This document shows positions 12,881 to 24,532 of a stretch of DNA of 64,000 nt, in pieces. The notes below the pieces were generated by a model that was not told where the DNA came from, searched no databases, and was given only the letters and a program-made list of their open reading frames with translations. The translations under genes and the position numbers were made by a program. Position 1 is the first letter of the stretch, and each line of letters opens with the position of its first letter. This DNA is from Curvularia sp. ZM96 (Eukaryota > Ascomycota > Dothideomycetes > Pleosporales > Pleosporaceae): contig JAJGBQ010000005.1 in the NCBI GenBank assembly GCA_022457065.1, positions 4,278,001-4,342,000 of the forward strand, given 5' to 3'.

Positions 12881-13896
12881 ATGGCAGATCACGTTACTGC
12901 CAAGCAAGCCTACCCTATCCAAATCACCTTAGATGGAGATTGTGTCTTGATAGTTGGACCCGAGATGGTTCGCATATCCGCCAATTCGCAGTTTCTAAGC
13001 GCTGCCTCGGAACCTTTTCGCGCAATGTTTAAGCAAGAGTGGAGAGAGGGCTATGATATGAAAAGTCGAACCGAACCAGTTGATGTAATGCTACCTGAAG
13101 ACGACGCCACTGCATTGCAGATACTTTGCGCAGTCATTCACCACCAAAACGATAGAATTCCTGACAGACTCCCGATACACACCGTTCTAAGTATCGCTGT
13201 CACTGCGGACAAGTATGATTGCATACGGGCTCTACGATTTGCTAGCGAGAGTTGGCTCCAGTCTAGCCGAGACGCGATTGGGGATATGTTTGTTCTTGTA
13301 GCTGCCGCTTACCTACTTCAAAACGCGGTAGCATTTCGGAAGATCACCAAGCGAATGATTCTTACTCACAACCGCTCTTTCCTTACGATCTCCAATCCAA
13401 AAGTGGACGCTGAGATTCATCTGAGAATATCCGGTGAGTGTCGAATCAGGCGTCAAGGAGTTTCTAGCACGCATTGCTGACTAGCCAATCTAAAGGTCTA
13501 TTGGAAGAGGCGAGAGCCATGGCACGGCTCGACCTTGCAGACATACTCCTAAGCGGAGTCAACGATCCGACTGGGATATGTGTCCATAGATGTGGGTGGT
13601 CAAGCAAGTATGCCTTTGCCTACTTGAACCTATTAAAGGAAGAGAGCCTCTGGCCCGGGAGCTTGGGTCGTTTATCGATCGCAGATGCGATAGCGAAGGC
13701 TGGAAGAATACCTGATCCGGTTCCAGAAGAAGCTAATTCTTCGTGTACTTATGATTACAAGCACTGTGTTCCCGAGTACAGAAAGCACCGTGAATGGGGC
13801 TTGGCAAACTTGGATAGCAACACCGGACTTTGTTTGCACTGCACAAAATCTGGAAGTGAAAGTGCTTCGCGTTGTCAGACAAAGCACGAAGATTGA
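12881..13896 (+). CDS. BTB/POZ domain protein
   Basis: Exons 12881-13433 and 13496-13896, with a 62-bp intron (GTGAGT to AAAG), give about 317 residues. The N-terminal 120 residues have the fungal BTB pattern: a beta strand ending in a VRISANSQFLSAASEPFRAMF-type segment, an acidic LPEDDATALQILCAVIHH helix, and then VLSIAVTADKYDCIRAL. BTB domains mediate dimerisation or serve as Cullin-3 substrate adaptors. The C-terminal 40 residues hold several Cys and His residues (CLHC plus a preceding Cys), a possible small metal-binding tail. Related short BTB proteins are numerous in Pezizomycotina and mostly uncharacterised. Confidence 0.82.
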
Positions 13897-14345
13897 AGCG
13901 ATAACGCGTAGCCTAATCTACCATAGCTATGGCTACAATAGGGGTCGACTCTTGGCCTTTTTTGTGTTCCACTTTATACAAAGCATATTCATGTTGAGAG
14001 AGAAAGCACTGCAATGCTGCGCCAATTTTTTCATGGTATTATTGAAGATCTTCCTGCTTCTTGAGACACATGGAACTAATGTGTTACAAGTTTTGGTAGA
14101 GCTGAGAAGCTAGTTAGTGTCGGCGATTCATTTGATCGAGACGATTCGGACACTTTTGGTGTTAGTGCACTCAATGCGCGCATCCATCTTAACACGTAGG
14201 TAACATCATGACTGCCTCTACACAGGATGCCCCATAGCTGTACTGCTACGAGCATCACCCGTCAGGTTATGCAGTACGTTTTCTCTTACTATGAATATCC
14301 ATATTTTCAAGTTAATGCAGCCCAGTGTCGCCTTTGCAATATTCG
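13897..14345. other. Intergenic region, possibly holding unseen 5' exon
   Basis: No complete gene is visible. An acceptor-like GTTAATGCAG at 14311-14320 and an open frame starting at ATG 14315 (32 codons, then TGA) suggest that a 5' exon of the downstream deaminase gene may lie here, but I could not join it in frame. Confidence 0.4.
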
Positions 14346-16442
14346 ATGATCCAAAGCGCTCCTCTCCCAATGACATTGTCCGGCTCTTTACCACCCTCAG
14401 TAATTTGCGCTGAAAATATCGCTCTGCTTTATCTTCTTCATTCTGTTCCTGCATCTCCTTCCTATAATAAGATCAACGACGTTTCATTTCCGCAGGAATA
14501 TTATCTTTTGTCGTTGACTGAGGAGCGAAACTTGGCTAGTACGCTGGCTTTTCTCTCCAATACGGAGGATGATCCAAATCACGTCCCCGCGATTTGTGTC
14601 AAAGAGAACCAGGAATCAGCATCGCTCAACATCTTCTTGGCTGTGAACAAGGCTAAGTGGGATGATGGCAACGAAGTTCTTTGGAAGCTGGAGCAGAACT
14701 TTGGCAAAATCTTTGCAATTCTGTCGGAGATCTCAGAAGGTACATTCTACAATCTTTTTCATGAAACACTTGACTAACTTTTCTAAAAATTAGACAAATA
14801 TGATGATAAAGAGCATCGTATTTTCACTACCATCGTTTCTATGTGTTCCTATCGCATTCTTGGCCGTTTGAGGTTCATAAGTAGGAATCGGAGTAAACCC
14901 AAACAACCCTTTAAACTTGTTGTGTGGGAGGCTGTGAATTCTCTTCAGCAACGGATTCAACAAAATTTGCACACGCCTCCCATTGAATCATTTATACAAA
15001 AGGCCAAGGAGGTTGTAAGACTAGTCGACGCATGGTCTAAGCATCAGAAGCCAAAGGAGTTGGAGAATCTGGTAGAAGGAATTCATGGTTTGAAGCAGGT
15101 TGGCAATATTCATGCTTTGCTGGATCTGATACCAAACCGAGACATGTGTCCAAGTTCAAGACGAAACCTTGCCAACATCGTCAGTAAAGTGTCCAGATAC
15201 AGAGAGGCAGCTAGCTTCTTATATCGCACAGCCAGGAAAGCACCTTTACTGCAACGAATGAAAGTCGTGCCGGTCAATTTACCTAGAGAGGCTTTCAGTC
15301 AACTCTCATGTGAGGATAGTATCCCAGAGCTTGCGTCTACAATCCGAAGGACTGGCGCACCCAGCCAAGACCTGGATCTAAGCCACCTAGCTCGCCTTCT
15401 TAACACGACAGATTCACATTTGAACGAACAGTTTATTTTTCAGGCCAGGAAAACGTTACGGGAAGCAAAGATACATGCCGAAGTTCAACTGGTTTTTCAT
15501 TGTGAATTGAATGTTGCCAGACCACCACCGAGAGTAGTCTGTTCGAGCAAGGATGCATGCTTCCTATGCAATGCTTTCATTCTCATGCATGGGAAGATGC
15601 ACACGCCCCGATGCCATGGGAGACTGTACCCCGGGTGGAAAATACCACTCATACCTGGTCTTAATGATCTGGATCGAAGATTCAACTCAACCCTAGAGAA
15701 CCAAATTGAAAGCAGCATGAAGTTGCTGTTCTCGACACGAAGAAAGACCATCTACCCGGACCCAAATGAGAGCACTCTACTCACAATACCGCTATCTACA
15801 TCAACATTGCATGAAGAAACTTCATTAGACGTAGGGGAGGGCGAGGAATCGTCTACCAAAAACAAATTGGTCGATGATACATTTAGATTTAGGAAACACC
15901 TGAGTCCCAGGAGTCGATCATCAAGTTCTTCAGAAACCTTCAAGAGCGTTTCTCTTATACTTGACTTGGGAAACACTACCACAGTGCAAGAAGATTCAGC
16001 GTCGATGCCAGGCCTGGTGGATGAGTCTGAGACACACATATCCTCTCCAGACAATTCCCATATGACTACCTCTGAATATAGAGTAGCTGATAACTTAGAT
16101 CTCGTCCAGGGTATAACATTTGTTAGTCATATAACAAATGCCCAGAAATCAAAGCTCCATACGGCAGAGGCCCTCAATATCCACATCGAGTTAATGTTAG
16201 AGAAACAGCCAGATACCAACGAGAAGTATTCGGAGATGTCTTATAGCGTCGAATGGATTTCAGAGAAAGAGAAAGAAGAGCTTCTCAGGGACGAAGTGGC
16301 TATGGTCGTTGATGCAGAAGCACTGCAGAGCGAAATCTCACACGAGCTAGATAAGCGCAAAGGTCTAATCATTACGGCTCGAGGGGTCTTTGTTAGGATC
16401 ATACCTCTAGACGGGTCCGTGGTTCACAAGTCTCGCTCTTGA
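14346..16442 (+). CDS. OTT_1508-like deaminase-domain protein
   Basis: Exons 14346-14739 and 14794-16442, with a 54-bp intron in phase 1, give about 680 residues from the first in-frame ATG. The true 5' end is uncertain, because the frame is open upstream to about 14325 without an ATG. Residues around 360-440 carry the deaminase zinc signature: an HAE motif (codons at 15474-15482) followed about 25 residues later by SSKDACFLCNAF with the CxxC pair, then a conserved H-x-x-LYPGW run. This arrangement matches the OTT_1508-like family of the nucleotide/nucleic-acid deaminase superfamily, shared by fungi and intracellular bacteria. The substrate is unknown. The preceding 300 residues are helical. 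The C-terminal 200 residues are Ser/Thr-rich and then acidic, without a recognised domain. All zinc-ligand and catalytic residues are present, so activity is plausible. Confidence 0.75.
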
Positions 16443-17086
16443 AATACGACTCAGATATCACTTCAAGATGCCTTTTGGTCACTTCATCTAGACCTTGCTT
16501 TATTTTGTACATATACCTGCCCTTTAGTAGAAGTGGCAGATTCACAACTGTATATAGTAAGGTTAAAAGTCATTTTACACAGCTAGCAACTTTTTCCCAT
16601 GAGTAGATATGTGAGCCACAGCGGTGTCACAGCTGCGTAACAGAAAATTATGTACTGGACATGTGTTGTTTGTTTGAAAGATACCACTTCTCCAAATCAT
16701 CATCATATACACTCAGGCATAGCTAGAATAAAACTAGCGCATTTGATTAGACTATTTTCATATGCGAAATGTAATGATAACTAGTAGTGAGGGCTAGTTT
16801 TGATGAGCTAGCCCGCTTTTGCGGATAAGCATCCCGTTTTCCCAGCCGTACAAGAAGTAATTAGATATTTTAAAGAAGGCAGATCTCCCTCCTACCATAA
16901 CGTGCGGGGTCAAATGCGCGACGTTATCACAGAGACATTTCTTACTACATGCGGTGCATCCGATCAAAATGCTAGAATCAAAATTAAATATCCAGAAAAA
17001 AACACCGAAGACGTCTGTTCTTGTCAATCGCAAAAGTTACTCTCTCTGGCTTGCCAACGTACCAATGCGACGAGTCGTCATGACGT
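16443..17086. other. Convergent intergenic region
   Basis: About 640 bp between the 3' end of the deaminase gene and the 3' end of the minus-strand NTPase gene. It is AT-leaning, with A/T-rich runs suited to 3' ends. The minus-strand frame at 17033-16794 has no recognisable domain. Confidence 0.45.
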
Positions 17087-17701
17087 TCACTTCTGAGATG
17101 TTTCGATGTTTCTTTGTACGTACCCTACACGCTCCTCGATATTCGCAACATCCTTAGGTATGGTAGAAAAATCAATACCGCGTGTCCTTAGTAGGTCACG
17201 AAATGCAGCATCGATGCGCATCCACTCCACTTCGTCCTTTGGCATTAGTCGTACTCCATCATCCTTCAGCCATTGACAACCAGCTTCACATAATATTACG
17301 ATGCTCTCTCTCATTCTGTCTTCAAGCTCTCGCCAAAGTTCGGACGCCAGCATTTCCGCCGCTGCATGCTCTCCAACAAAGCATTTGGCATACACGATAG
17401 GATCTAGTCCGGATCGATCGCATATGTACCAAGTGGATGCACCCGCAGAGCTCGCCGTAATTTCTGCATCATATTGAGCAGCGAGAATGTGTTGCTGGAG
17501 ATGAAGCGCGCGTGTTGGTAGTGTTGTGATGTCCTCGCGCTTAAAATTGTACTTCTTCAAAACTTCTCGCGCCACCTCGCGTATGATTAACGGACGCTGG
17601 GTGATGTCTTCATGTCCACTCTCTTCGAAGTAGTTCTCTAGAGCGTTGACCAGGGTGCTCTTGCCTGTAGATTGCGCTCCGATGATGTAGATGTTTTTCA
17701 T
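17087..17701 (-). CDS. NadR/Ttd14-like P-loop NTPase (AAA_28)
   Basis: An uninterrupted 204-residue protein starts at ATG 17701. Residues 4-16 are IYIIGAQSTGKST, a Walker A loop directly after the first beta strand. A DRSGLD motif near residue 115 fits the Walker B/lid region of NadR-type kinases, and REVAREV near 45 is typical of the AAA_28 family. The length is close to that of stand-alone members. Such proteins resemble nicotinamide-riboside kinase or phosphoinositide/GTP-binding Ttd14 proteins, but the substrate cannot be assigned from sequence. It is intronless and is the only minus-strand gene in the 6.7-24 kb block. Confidence 0.8.
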   Translation of the reverse strand: MKNIYIIGAQSTGKSTLVNALENYFEESGHEDITQRPLIIREVAREVLKKYNFKREDITTLPTRALHLQQHILAAQYDAEITASSAGASTWYICDRSGLDPIVYAKCFVGEHAAAEMLASELWRELEDRMRESIVILCEAGCQWLKDDGVRLMPKDEVEWMRIDAAFRDLLRTRGIDFSTIPKDVANIEERVGYVQRNIETSQK

Positions 17702-18720
17702 ATTGCTATAGACGAGTTGTGTTGAAGTGAGGAGATGTTCGGTTCTACTGCCTACCTTACGTGAGAATGAGCTTATACCTTTATTGATAGGCGTTAACCG
17801 TGGCGTTTGCTGTGTTACACAAATGACGACCTGCCGAGGTTCACCCCGCGTTTCTCTACTGCGAAACGCCCGATCCGTGCATGTAACATCAGCGCCTCAA
17901 TAACGCGTAACATCATCAATATAAGCTCAACTGGGGCTACGCTTATTATTAATGAACCTAACCGATTACTATAGCTAGAGTTGGCTTGGTACCAACGGCT
18001 GAACATATCTCAATCTTGAACCGTGACTCAACACTGGCTTTCAAAATGAATAAGAAAATCATGTGACGCGATCAAGAGCTCCTGAACTTCTTAAAATGTC
18101 AAAAAAGAAGTTATACCATATACAAAAAATAAAGTGCATGGTCCCAGCTTAGAAATGGCAAAGAGAAGACTTAGACCAACTGATTTGATCATTCCATACA
18201 GCGACGAGAAGAGCTTCATCTTTGGACTTCGCACTCATACCATACGGCCTCTTCATATCTGCCTTTCCATGTCTCCCCTAACAGCCTACTAGAATTGCAT
18301 ATCAGTTTATGAACGGAAGTTATTCTGTACATATAATTGAGATTTATTTCTTCCCGCTATTGTAGTAACCTCTGAGCCCTGATTCAGGGACTCCATTTTC
18401 ATCTGAGTCTTTGGTACTACAAGCCTATATGGGAGAGCGCACTCAGCGTTTGTTGCTAGAAAAGTAATAGCAGGCTGGAACAATGAGCCTCCAGGAGAAC
18501 AAGAAGCTGATAAAAACAAAAGAAGTTGAGACTCGACTTCGACAGAGGGCCAATGAAGCTGTGAAACAAGGTTCACAATAGGTCGTGATGGTTTGGTGGG
18601 GTACATCGGCCTTTTCGCCGTCCGACACGGGTTGTAAAACTCACGAATCGTATCCGCAGCGATCCGCTTGTTCCCTCCACTTCCCTTTTTCTCATCACAC
18701 CATCTTGAGAAATTTACAAG
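17702..18720. promoter_or_regulatory. Divergent intergenic region between NTPase and RdRP-helicase genes
   Basis: About 1 kb separates the two start codons and should hold both promoters. The segment just upstream of ATG 18721 is pyrimidine-rich with CACTTCCC/TTTCTC tracts, common in fungal promoters. A 170-residue minus-strand frame (18819-18307) overlaps the RdRP start and has no domain, so I treat it as chance. Confidence 0.45.
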
Positions 18721-21700
18721 ATGAGCGAAATCAGATCGTTTGTCAAAAGTCTGCAGGACCGTGTGTCTCCAGAAGACGTTAAATGGGAGTATTTGGTACC
18801 AGATATTCCCAAAAATCATCTAACTAATAAGGCGGGGCTCATCAAATGTGTATCGATTGTCTCCTCGATTCATCGACAACAGATCATCCTCCGTTTCGTA
18901 GCCACACCCTCGAATCGAGTCATCAGAAACGACGTTCTCGATAGGTTCATTCTCCTTTCCTTCGCAGACTTCAATCTGCAATGGCCTGCTGTTATTGCAG
19001 GCGAGGCTTCGAGACCAGCCACAAGTCGGGAGAATGGGGACTGGATCACCAGAATGCTTGTTTCAGGCCTCACCATCAATGGCGTTACCTACAATTTCTT
19101 CGGCCATTCTAATAGTCAGCTCAAATCAAGATCTTGCTTTTTGTACGCAGCATCGAAAGAGGAGATATCTATCAAAGTTGAGGCAATGGGAGATTTCTCA
19201 AAACTAAAGTCTGTTGGCAAGAAGGCGAAGCGCATTGGACTCCTCTTCTCTAGCGCGGAGGTCGTACTTGATCTGCCACCTGATCGTTGTCAAGATATTG
19301 ATGATGTCGCAACCAAGCAGTACATCTTTACCGATGGTTGCGGCCTCATCTCTATTCAACTAGCACAGCACCTGGCGCAAAAGCGAAACATTGTTTTTCG
19401 GAACCGAAGGTATCTCCCTTCGGTTTATCAGATCCGATATCGGGGTTACAAAGGCGTCTTAACACTGGATCCGACGTTGCGTGGGCAGATCCAGGTCCAG
19501 TTCCGAGCATCAATGCGGAAATTCAAAGATTCACCAGACTACAGTTTCGCTATTGTGGATTACTCCAAGGTCTTGTATCCAAGTTCATTTCGTGGACAAT
19601 AAGCTAAAATTCGACAGCCTTACGCTTTTGGTAGTCTTAACGATGAGATCGTTGTTCTCTTACATACACTTGGAATCTCACAAGAAACGCTCCTTTCCAA
19701 ACAGACACGGCATCTCAACCTTCTCCAAAATGCTCAAAAAGGCGACATTCGGGCTGCATTTGAATTCCTATGCTACATCGACCGGACAGATGTGGCAGAA
19801 CAGCTGCTATTGGATGGTCTAAACTCAGTGCGCGTCACACTGAGCAGTTTAGTAAAGCAAGAATACGATCGAATGGTCAATAAGCGCAACGAACAAAGAT
19901 GTCGAATCTCAATTCCAAAGTCTCGTTTACTCTTTGGTATTTGCGATCCAACCGCGAAAGAGGGCTCCTCAGGTCGACTGAAAGAAGGAGAATGTTTCAT
20001 CCGCATCACACAGAATGGCGACGGCAGAGCATATACTATCATTGACACCGAAGTCTTAGTTACAAGAAACCCGTGTCTGCATCCAGGTGATCTTCAGAAG
20101 TTCAGAGCTGTTGATGTTCCCGAGTTTTCGCATCTGGTGGATTGCATTGTGTTTACAACACAAGGGAAACGACCAAGCGCCGATCTAATGTCTGGAGGCG
20201 ATTTAGACGGAGACAAATGTAAGTTCAATACTCACCCTCTGCAACTGTTTTTATCCTAGGCTCATGCATAACAGTTTTTGTCTCATGGGATAGCGATATA
20301 ATTCCTCGTACAATGGCTGAGCCTGCCCAATACCCTGGTGGCAAAGAGCTCATTACTTTCGGCGAAGTGACTGGCGATAGTCGTGCCGAATACTTCGCTC
20401 GCTATACAAATGGATCTCTAGGCAAAATCAAGAATCTTTACCTTAAGTGGGCTCGGCTCGGGAATGCCATGAGCCCACAATGCCAACAGCTCAATCGCCT
20501 GTTCTCTCAGTGTGTGGATGGCAACCATATCAGAATACCTGAAAATCTGAAAGCCTTCAAAGAGCTGGAGGATCCACCCGATCCCAAGTCAGTGGTGGCT
20601 CCTTTCATATTAGATAGCCTCCATGAGGCATGTATGACGCACATTCAACAGACAGCTACAATAGAGCTGGAGATTCAAGACAACGCAAGCATTGTAGACT
20701 TACTACTGACGCGCGAAAGGATGGCGTTTTCAGAGTTTGAGCTACTTCAACTTCTGGTGAAATGGTGTGATCGACATGACGTGGACATAATGGGGTACTG
20801 CCACGCCATCAACTTCAGTGCTCTGACGGACGAACAGCAGATATGGTTCCTCGCTCGGTTACCCCCATCAAACGCAGCAACAAGTTTAATTCGTAATGGG
20901 CTTCTCCAGTCTGAGCTCATTTCTCCACAAGAATTTCATCGCTTCGGGCTGGATCATCCACATCTGCGCTGGAAACCAGTATTCCGCTCTGGAGTCGATC
21001 GCATGGGGAGATTCCTTCCGGTCGTATGTCGGTCATTGGAAGTCTTTCACAAGAAATTGGTCGTACTGCGCATCAATGATCGTCTTAGCGTAGCCATCTA
21101 TGTACCAAAAAAGGTTGCCCGTGCTAGTGAGGTAACGGTGGATGATGGTGTCCGAGTGTTCACCTTTCCACACACCCAAGGACTGCAATCGTCCAATTAT
21201 CGCGCGGTGCCCACTAAGGCCAGCTATCGTCTTTATTGCGATGAGCAAGTATTCCAACTTTATCAACAAAAAAGACGAAACACCTGGATATTTCTGAGAA
21301 GCTCAAAAGGTGACGATGCATTGTACCGTGCCCTGTCCAGTGTCGGAGACAAACGGAGGGTAAGGGAGCATACCATGCGGCAGCAGATCAACTTCGAATG
21401 CAAGGCCAGTATTGCTCTTGATAAGGTTGGTCGGGATATACAGACCCACATTGGGAAGGTTCAGGGCGATGGTGTCCTGGGTGCAGTGAGTTTTTTTTTC
21501 AATTGCTTGTCGAATCGTGCTAATTGGGAGCAGGAGGTATTCGTGATCGGCAACCGCGATGTTGGTTCAATGCGCGTTCTCGATCAATGGCTATACTATA
21601 TCGATACTCAAGAGGTTCTCCCGTTGTTTGAGAAACTCGAACCAGAATATACGACGGCAAAACTGGCTACGCTCAACTGGGATGAATACACAGAGCTTGT

Positions 21701-24049
21701 GCGAGCTGTCTGCCGAGAGAACAATCTCACGTTACTTCGTCAACTGAGTTCCATTGCAGAGCTTCAGGTGATCTTGGATCTCCTCAAGAAGTATGATGAG
21801 AAAAAGCGTTTTCGCGATGTGTTTTCACAGATTCTACTACTGGCCGAAGATCCGACCTTTGCTCTCCATGGCAAGACTATCGTTTCAACCTTACTGTGGT
21901 ACTTGAAAGACGCACCCTATTTAACCTCGACGCTCCTGCAGTCACAATCATGGAGCATACACAAACGAGCCATGGAAGACGAACTGATTGCTTTGGCTCC
22001 TGACATCGCAAAGAGACTCATCTTGATGTCTAACGAGTTCGGCAGTCTTATTCGCCAACCTTTGGTGATTTTACTACACGAGTTGAAGGAATTGCCAATG
22101 CAAAGTTTCGCCAAACTGGTGGAGCTCATTGCACTTACTGTTCGCTCACCTGAAGCTGCATTGGACCTGCTTCTGGAGGTTTTTGAACCGGAAACATCTC
22201 GACTACTCGTTGGCCGTCCGATATCTGTCCGTCGATTTACCTCTTCGCTTTTTGGTATCGCATTGGATCATATTGAGGAGGCTGCAAGTTCTTCAAAAAC
22301 AGAGCTGGGGTCTATTCAACTGGCTTTCCATGAATACAAGGATGGCCATACCATCGTCAAAAGCATACTACGTATAGACTCATCCGTGGCTGGCACCCTG
22401 AAATCCGGTGATCACGTTCGTCTTACCGTAACCAACAGCCCCAAAAACGATCCCCTGATGAAGCTCTTTTCGATGGATGCTCTAGTATCGAGTACAGAGC
22501 TAGGAACCGTCACTCTCAGATGCTTACATGATCCGCCTCCCTATCTTACACAATGTGCATGGCATATCACGTTGTGTGGCTCGTTCGTTACAAGCAGGGC
22601 CTTATTTGATGCTGTGACAATGTTTCATACTGAACGTGAATCTCGCTGCAGGATATATGCGTCTCTCTTGGGATTACCAGCCATCGACCAGATCAAGCTT
22701 TCAAACGTTGAGCTACCGGTTGCCAGGGATCCGGGTCTCAATACAAGCCAAAATAACGCACTCATGGCGGCAATGAAGCATTCACTAACTCTCATATGGG
22801 GGCCTCCTGGAACAGGCAAGACTCACACCATCATCGTCATTCTATGTCAGCTGCTCCGACAATTGCCGAATTCCAGGTTCCTTGTTACCGCGCCGACTCA
22901 CAACGCAGTCGATAACATCTTAAGAAGATTCATAAACACCAAGAGTGCAGAGGAAACTGGCACTACTGCTGTGCGAGTATCAACCCAGGTAAGCGGAATC
23001 AACATGAATACTTCACCAAGCTTCCGCTTCTAATATGTAACCAGCTCTCCAAAGTATCACCAGACCTTCGACTGTTTACCTGCGATGCAATGCTGGGCCA
23101 AGATCTTGCGGGTAACCTGTCTAAACGCCGTAAAGCCCAGCAGCGAATCAAAGAAGCCCGCTTGATCTTCACTACGTGTACCGGTGCGAGCCTTGGGTTG
23201 TTACGTGACGAGCGGTTCGATATTGTTCTCATAGATGAAGCTTCCCAGCTGACAGAGCCTGCGACACTTATACCACTCGTTAAAGGATGTTCGCGTGCGA
23301 TCTTGGTAGGTGATCATGTCCAATTGCGCGCTACAGTACAACAAAACTCTTTGCTTGTGGGTTATGACGTCTCATTATTTGAGCGTCACTATATCATGCA
23401 AGAACGCAAAGATATAGCGAAAGTTATGCTCAGCATTCAGTACCGTATGCATCGCACTCTTTGCCACTTTAGCTCTACAGAGTTCTATGATGGCAGATTG
23501 GACACCGCAGTCGCGGACGACAGTCGACCACTGCCAATGTCACGATTTCCTTGGCCGAAAGACAACCGGTTGGTGTGGCTTGAGATTAGCAGCCCAGAAG
23601 ACTTGGGTCAGCGATCAAAAGCCAACCTCGACCAGGCCAAGCTTTGCAAGCGTGTCGTACAACTCCTTACTAGCCCCGTCTCAGATACTAGCTCACAGCC
23701 TGCAAAACTTCAGCAGCAATCATTGGCTATCTTGACTCCATATAGTCGGCAGAAAGAATTACTCAACAGTGCCATTACTATGGCGGAAGTATCTTCTATC
23801 GATGGTTTCCAAGGCCGAGAAGCAGATGTTGTGATCTTCGTTACTGTACGGTGCAATGCATCACACGACATTGGTTTTCTTGCTGATATGCGCCGGCTGA
23901 ACGTTGTCATGACTAGAGCAAAGTGTGGCATCATAATTATTGGGAACAAGAAAACACTTACGGGAGGTATAGGAGTGGGAGGCGATCTGGAAGAGAGCAA
24001 GAACATCTGGCAGCGACTAGTGAACAGGTGCCAAATGGTTCAGGTATAG
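18721..24049 (+). CDS. RNA-dependent RNA polymerase fused to SF1 (UPF1/SAD-3-like) helicase
   Basis: Five exons are inferred: 18721-19569, 19618-20218, 20275-21485, 21534-22989 (the last base 22988 if the donor is read as GTAAGC) and 23045-24049. Together they encode about 1,706 residues. The N-terminal part is a cellular RdRP: FTDGCGLIS near 205, YRGYKGVL near 245, and the catalytic loop SGGDLDGD near 477-483 with all three Asp present, continuing to about 590. The C-terminal part is an SF1 helicase: GPPGTGKT near 1309, DEASQ near 1435, GDHVQL, QYRMH near 1503, GFQGREADVV near 1625 and MTRAK near 1660. One uninterrupted frame (20313-23033) spans from the RdRP C-terminus through Walker A, so the fusion does not depend on a splice guess. 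RdRPs convert transcripts to dsRNA for silencing; the helicase resembles Neurospora SAD-3 and fission-yeast Hrr1, which partner RdRPs. The first intron uses an unusual GTCTTG donor. Confidence 0.88.
21486..21533 (+). other. Probable in-frame 48-bp intron in RdRP-helicase gene
   Basis: GTGAGT is followed by a nine-T tract, then GTGCTAATT as branch site and GAGCAG as acceptor. The length is 48 bp, identical to the usual intron size here and a multiple of three without stops, so an ORF caller reads through it. Retaining it would insert 16 residues including a Phe run. Splicing is more likely than retention. Confidence 0.65.
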
Positions 24050-24532
24050 AGTGTTGCGACCAGAAGGGATGTTTTCGTTTCTAACGTGGCTAAAGAGCAA
24101 CGATCAACTCAGTTCTCTGACACTGAGGAAGATCTTCTCTCATTCTTAGATACGTAATGGTAGCTTCGCGAATGCGCATAGCTTGATTGGATATTTGCTA
24201 GAAAGAATTAGTTCCTATCAGGTTTTGACTATCTGTCACTACCACCTGTACTATTGCTTCCTAGCTTCGTCTATTAAATCGCGTCGCGTCGCGTTGAACA
24301 GCTTAGTATTCCTTCTAGCAGCTATGACAAGCATTCACCATCCGTCTACGTTATTCGTAAACATCTCGCTCCTTGCAATCTCGCTTTTAGTCATTAGTGA
24401 ACCCCTGCTTCTATCCTTTTGGTTGCAAGTAGCTCTGACTAGCAGAAGATCAAGACGCTTTTTCATTCCATTTCTACTTCTTGACGCTATACTCATATTG
24501 CACCGAAGCTTTACGAGCCTTTTTGCTTGAGC
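24050..24532. other. Intergenic region downstream of RdRP-helicase
   Basis: About 480 bp. The plus-strand open frame 24183-24530 begins with TTG rather than ATG and is a Leu/Ser-rich translation without a domain. I see no gene here. Confidence 0.45.

Noticed and set aside
14325..14345. GTG codon as start of the deaminase gene
   Set aside because: Nuclear fungal genes start with ATG. The first in-frame ATG is 14346, and a missing 5' exon is more likely than a GTG start.
18307..18819. 170-codon minus-strand frame over the RdRP promoter and start
   Set aside because: No domain, and it overlaps the well-supported RdRP exon 1.
24183..24530. Plus-strand 115-codon hydrophobic frame
   Set aside because: Starts with TTG, has no recognised family, and no spliced partner was found.
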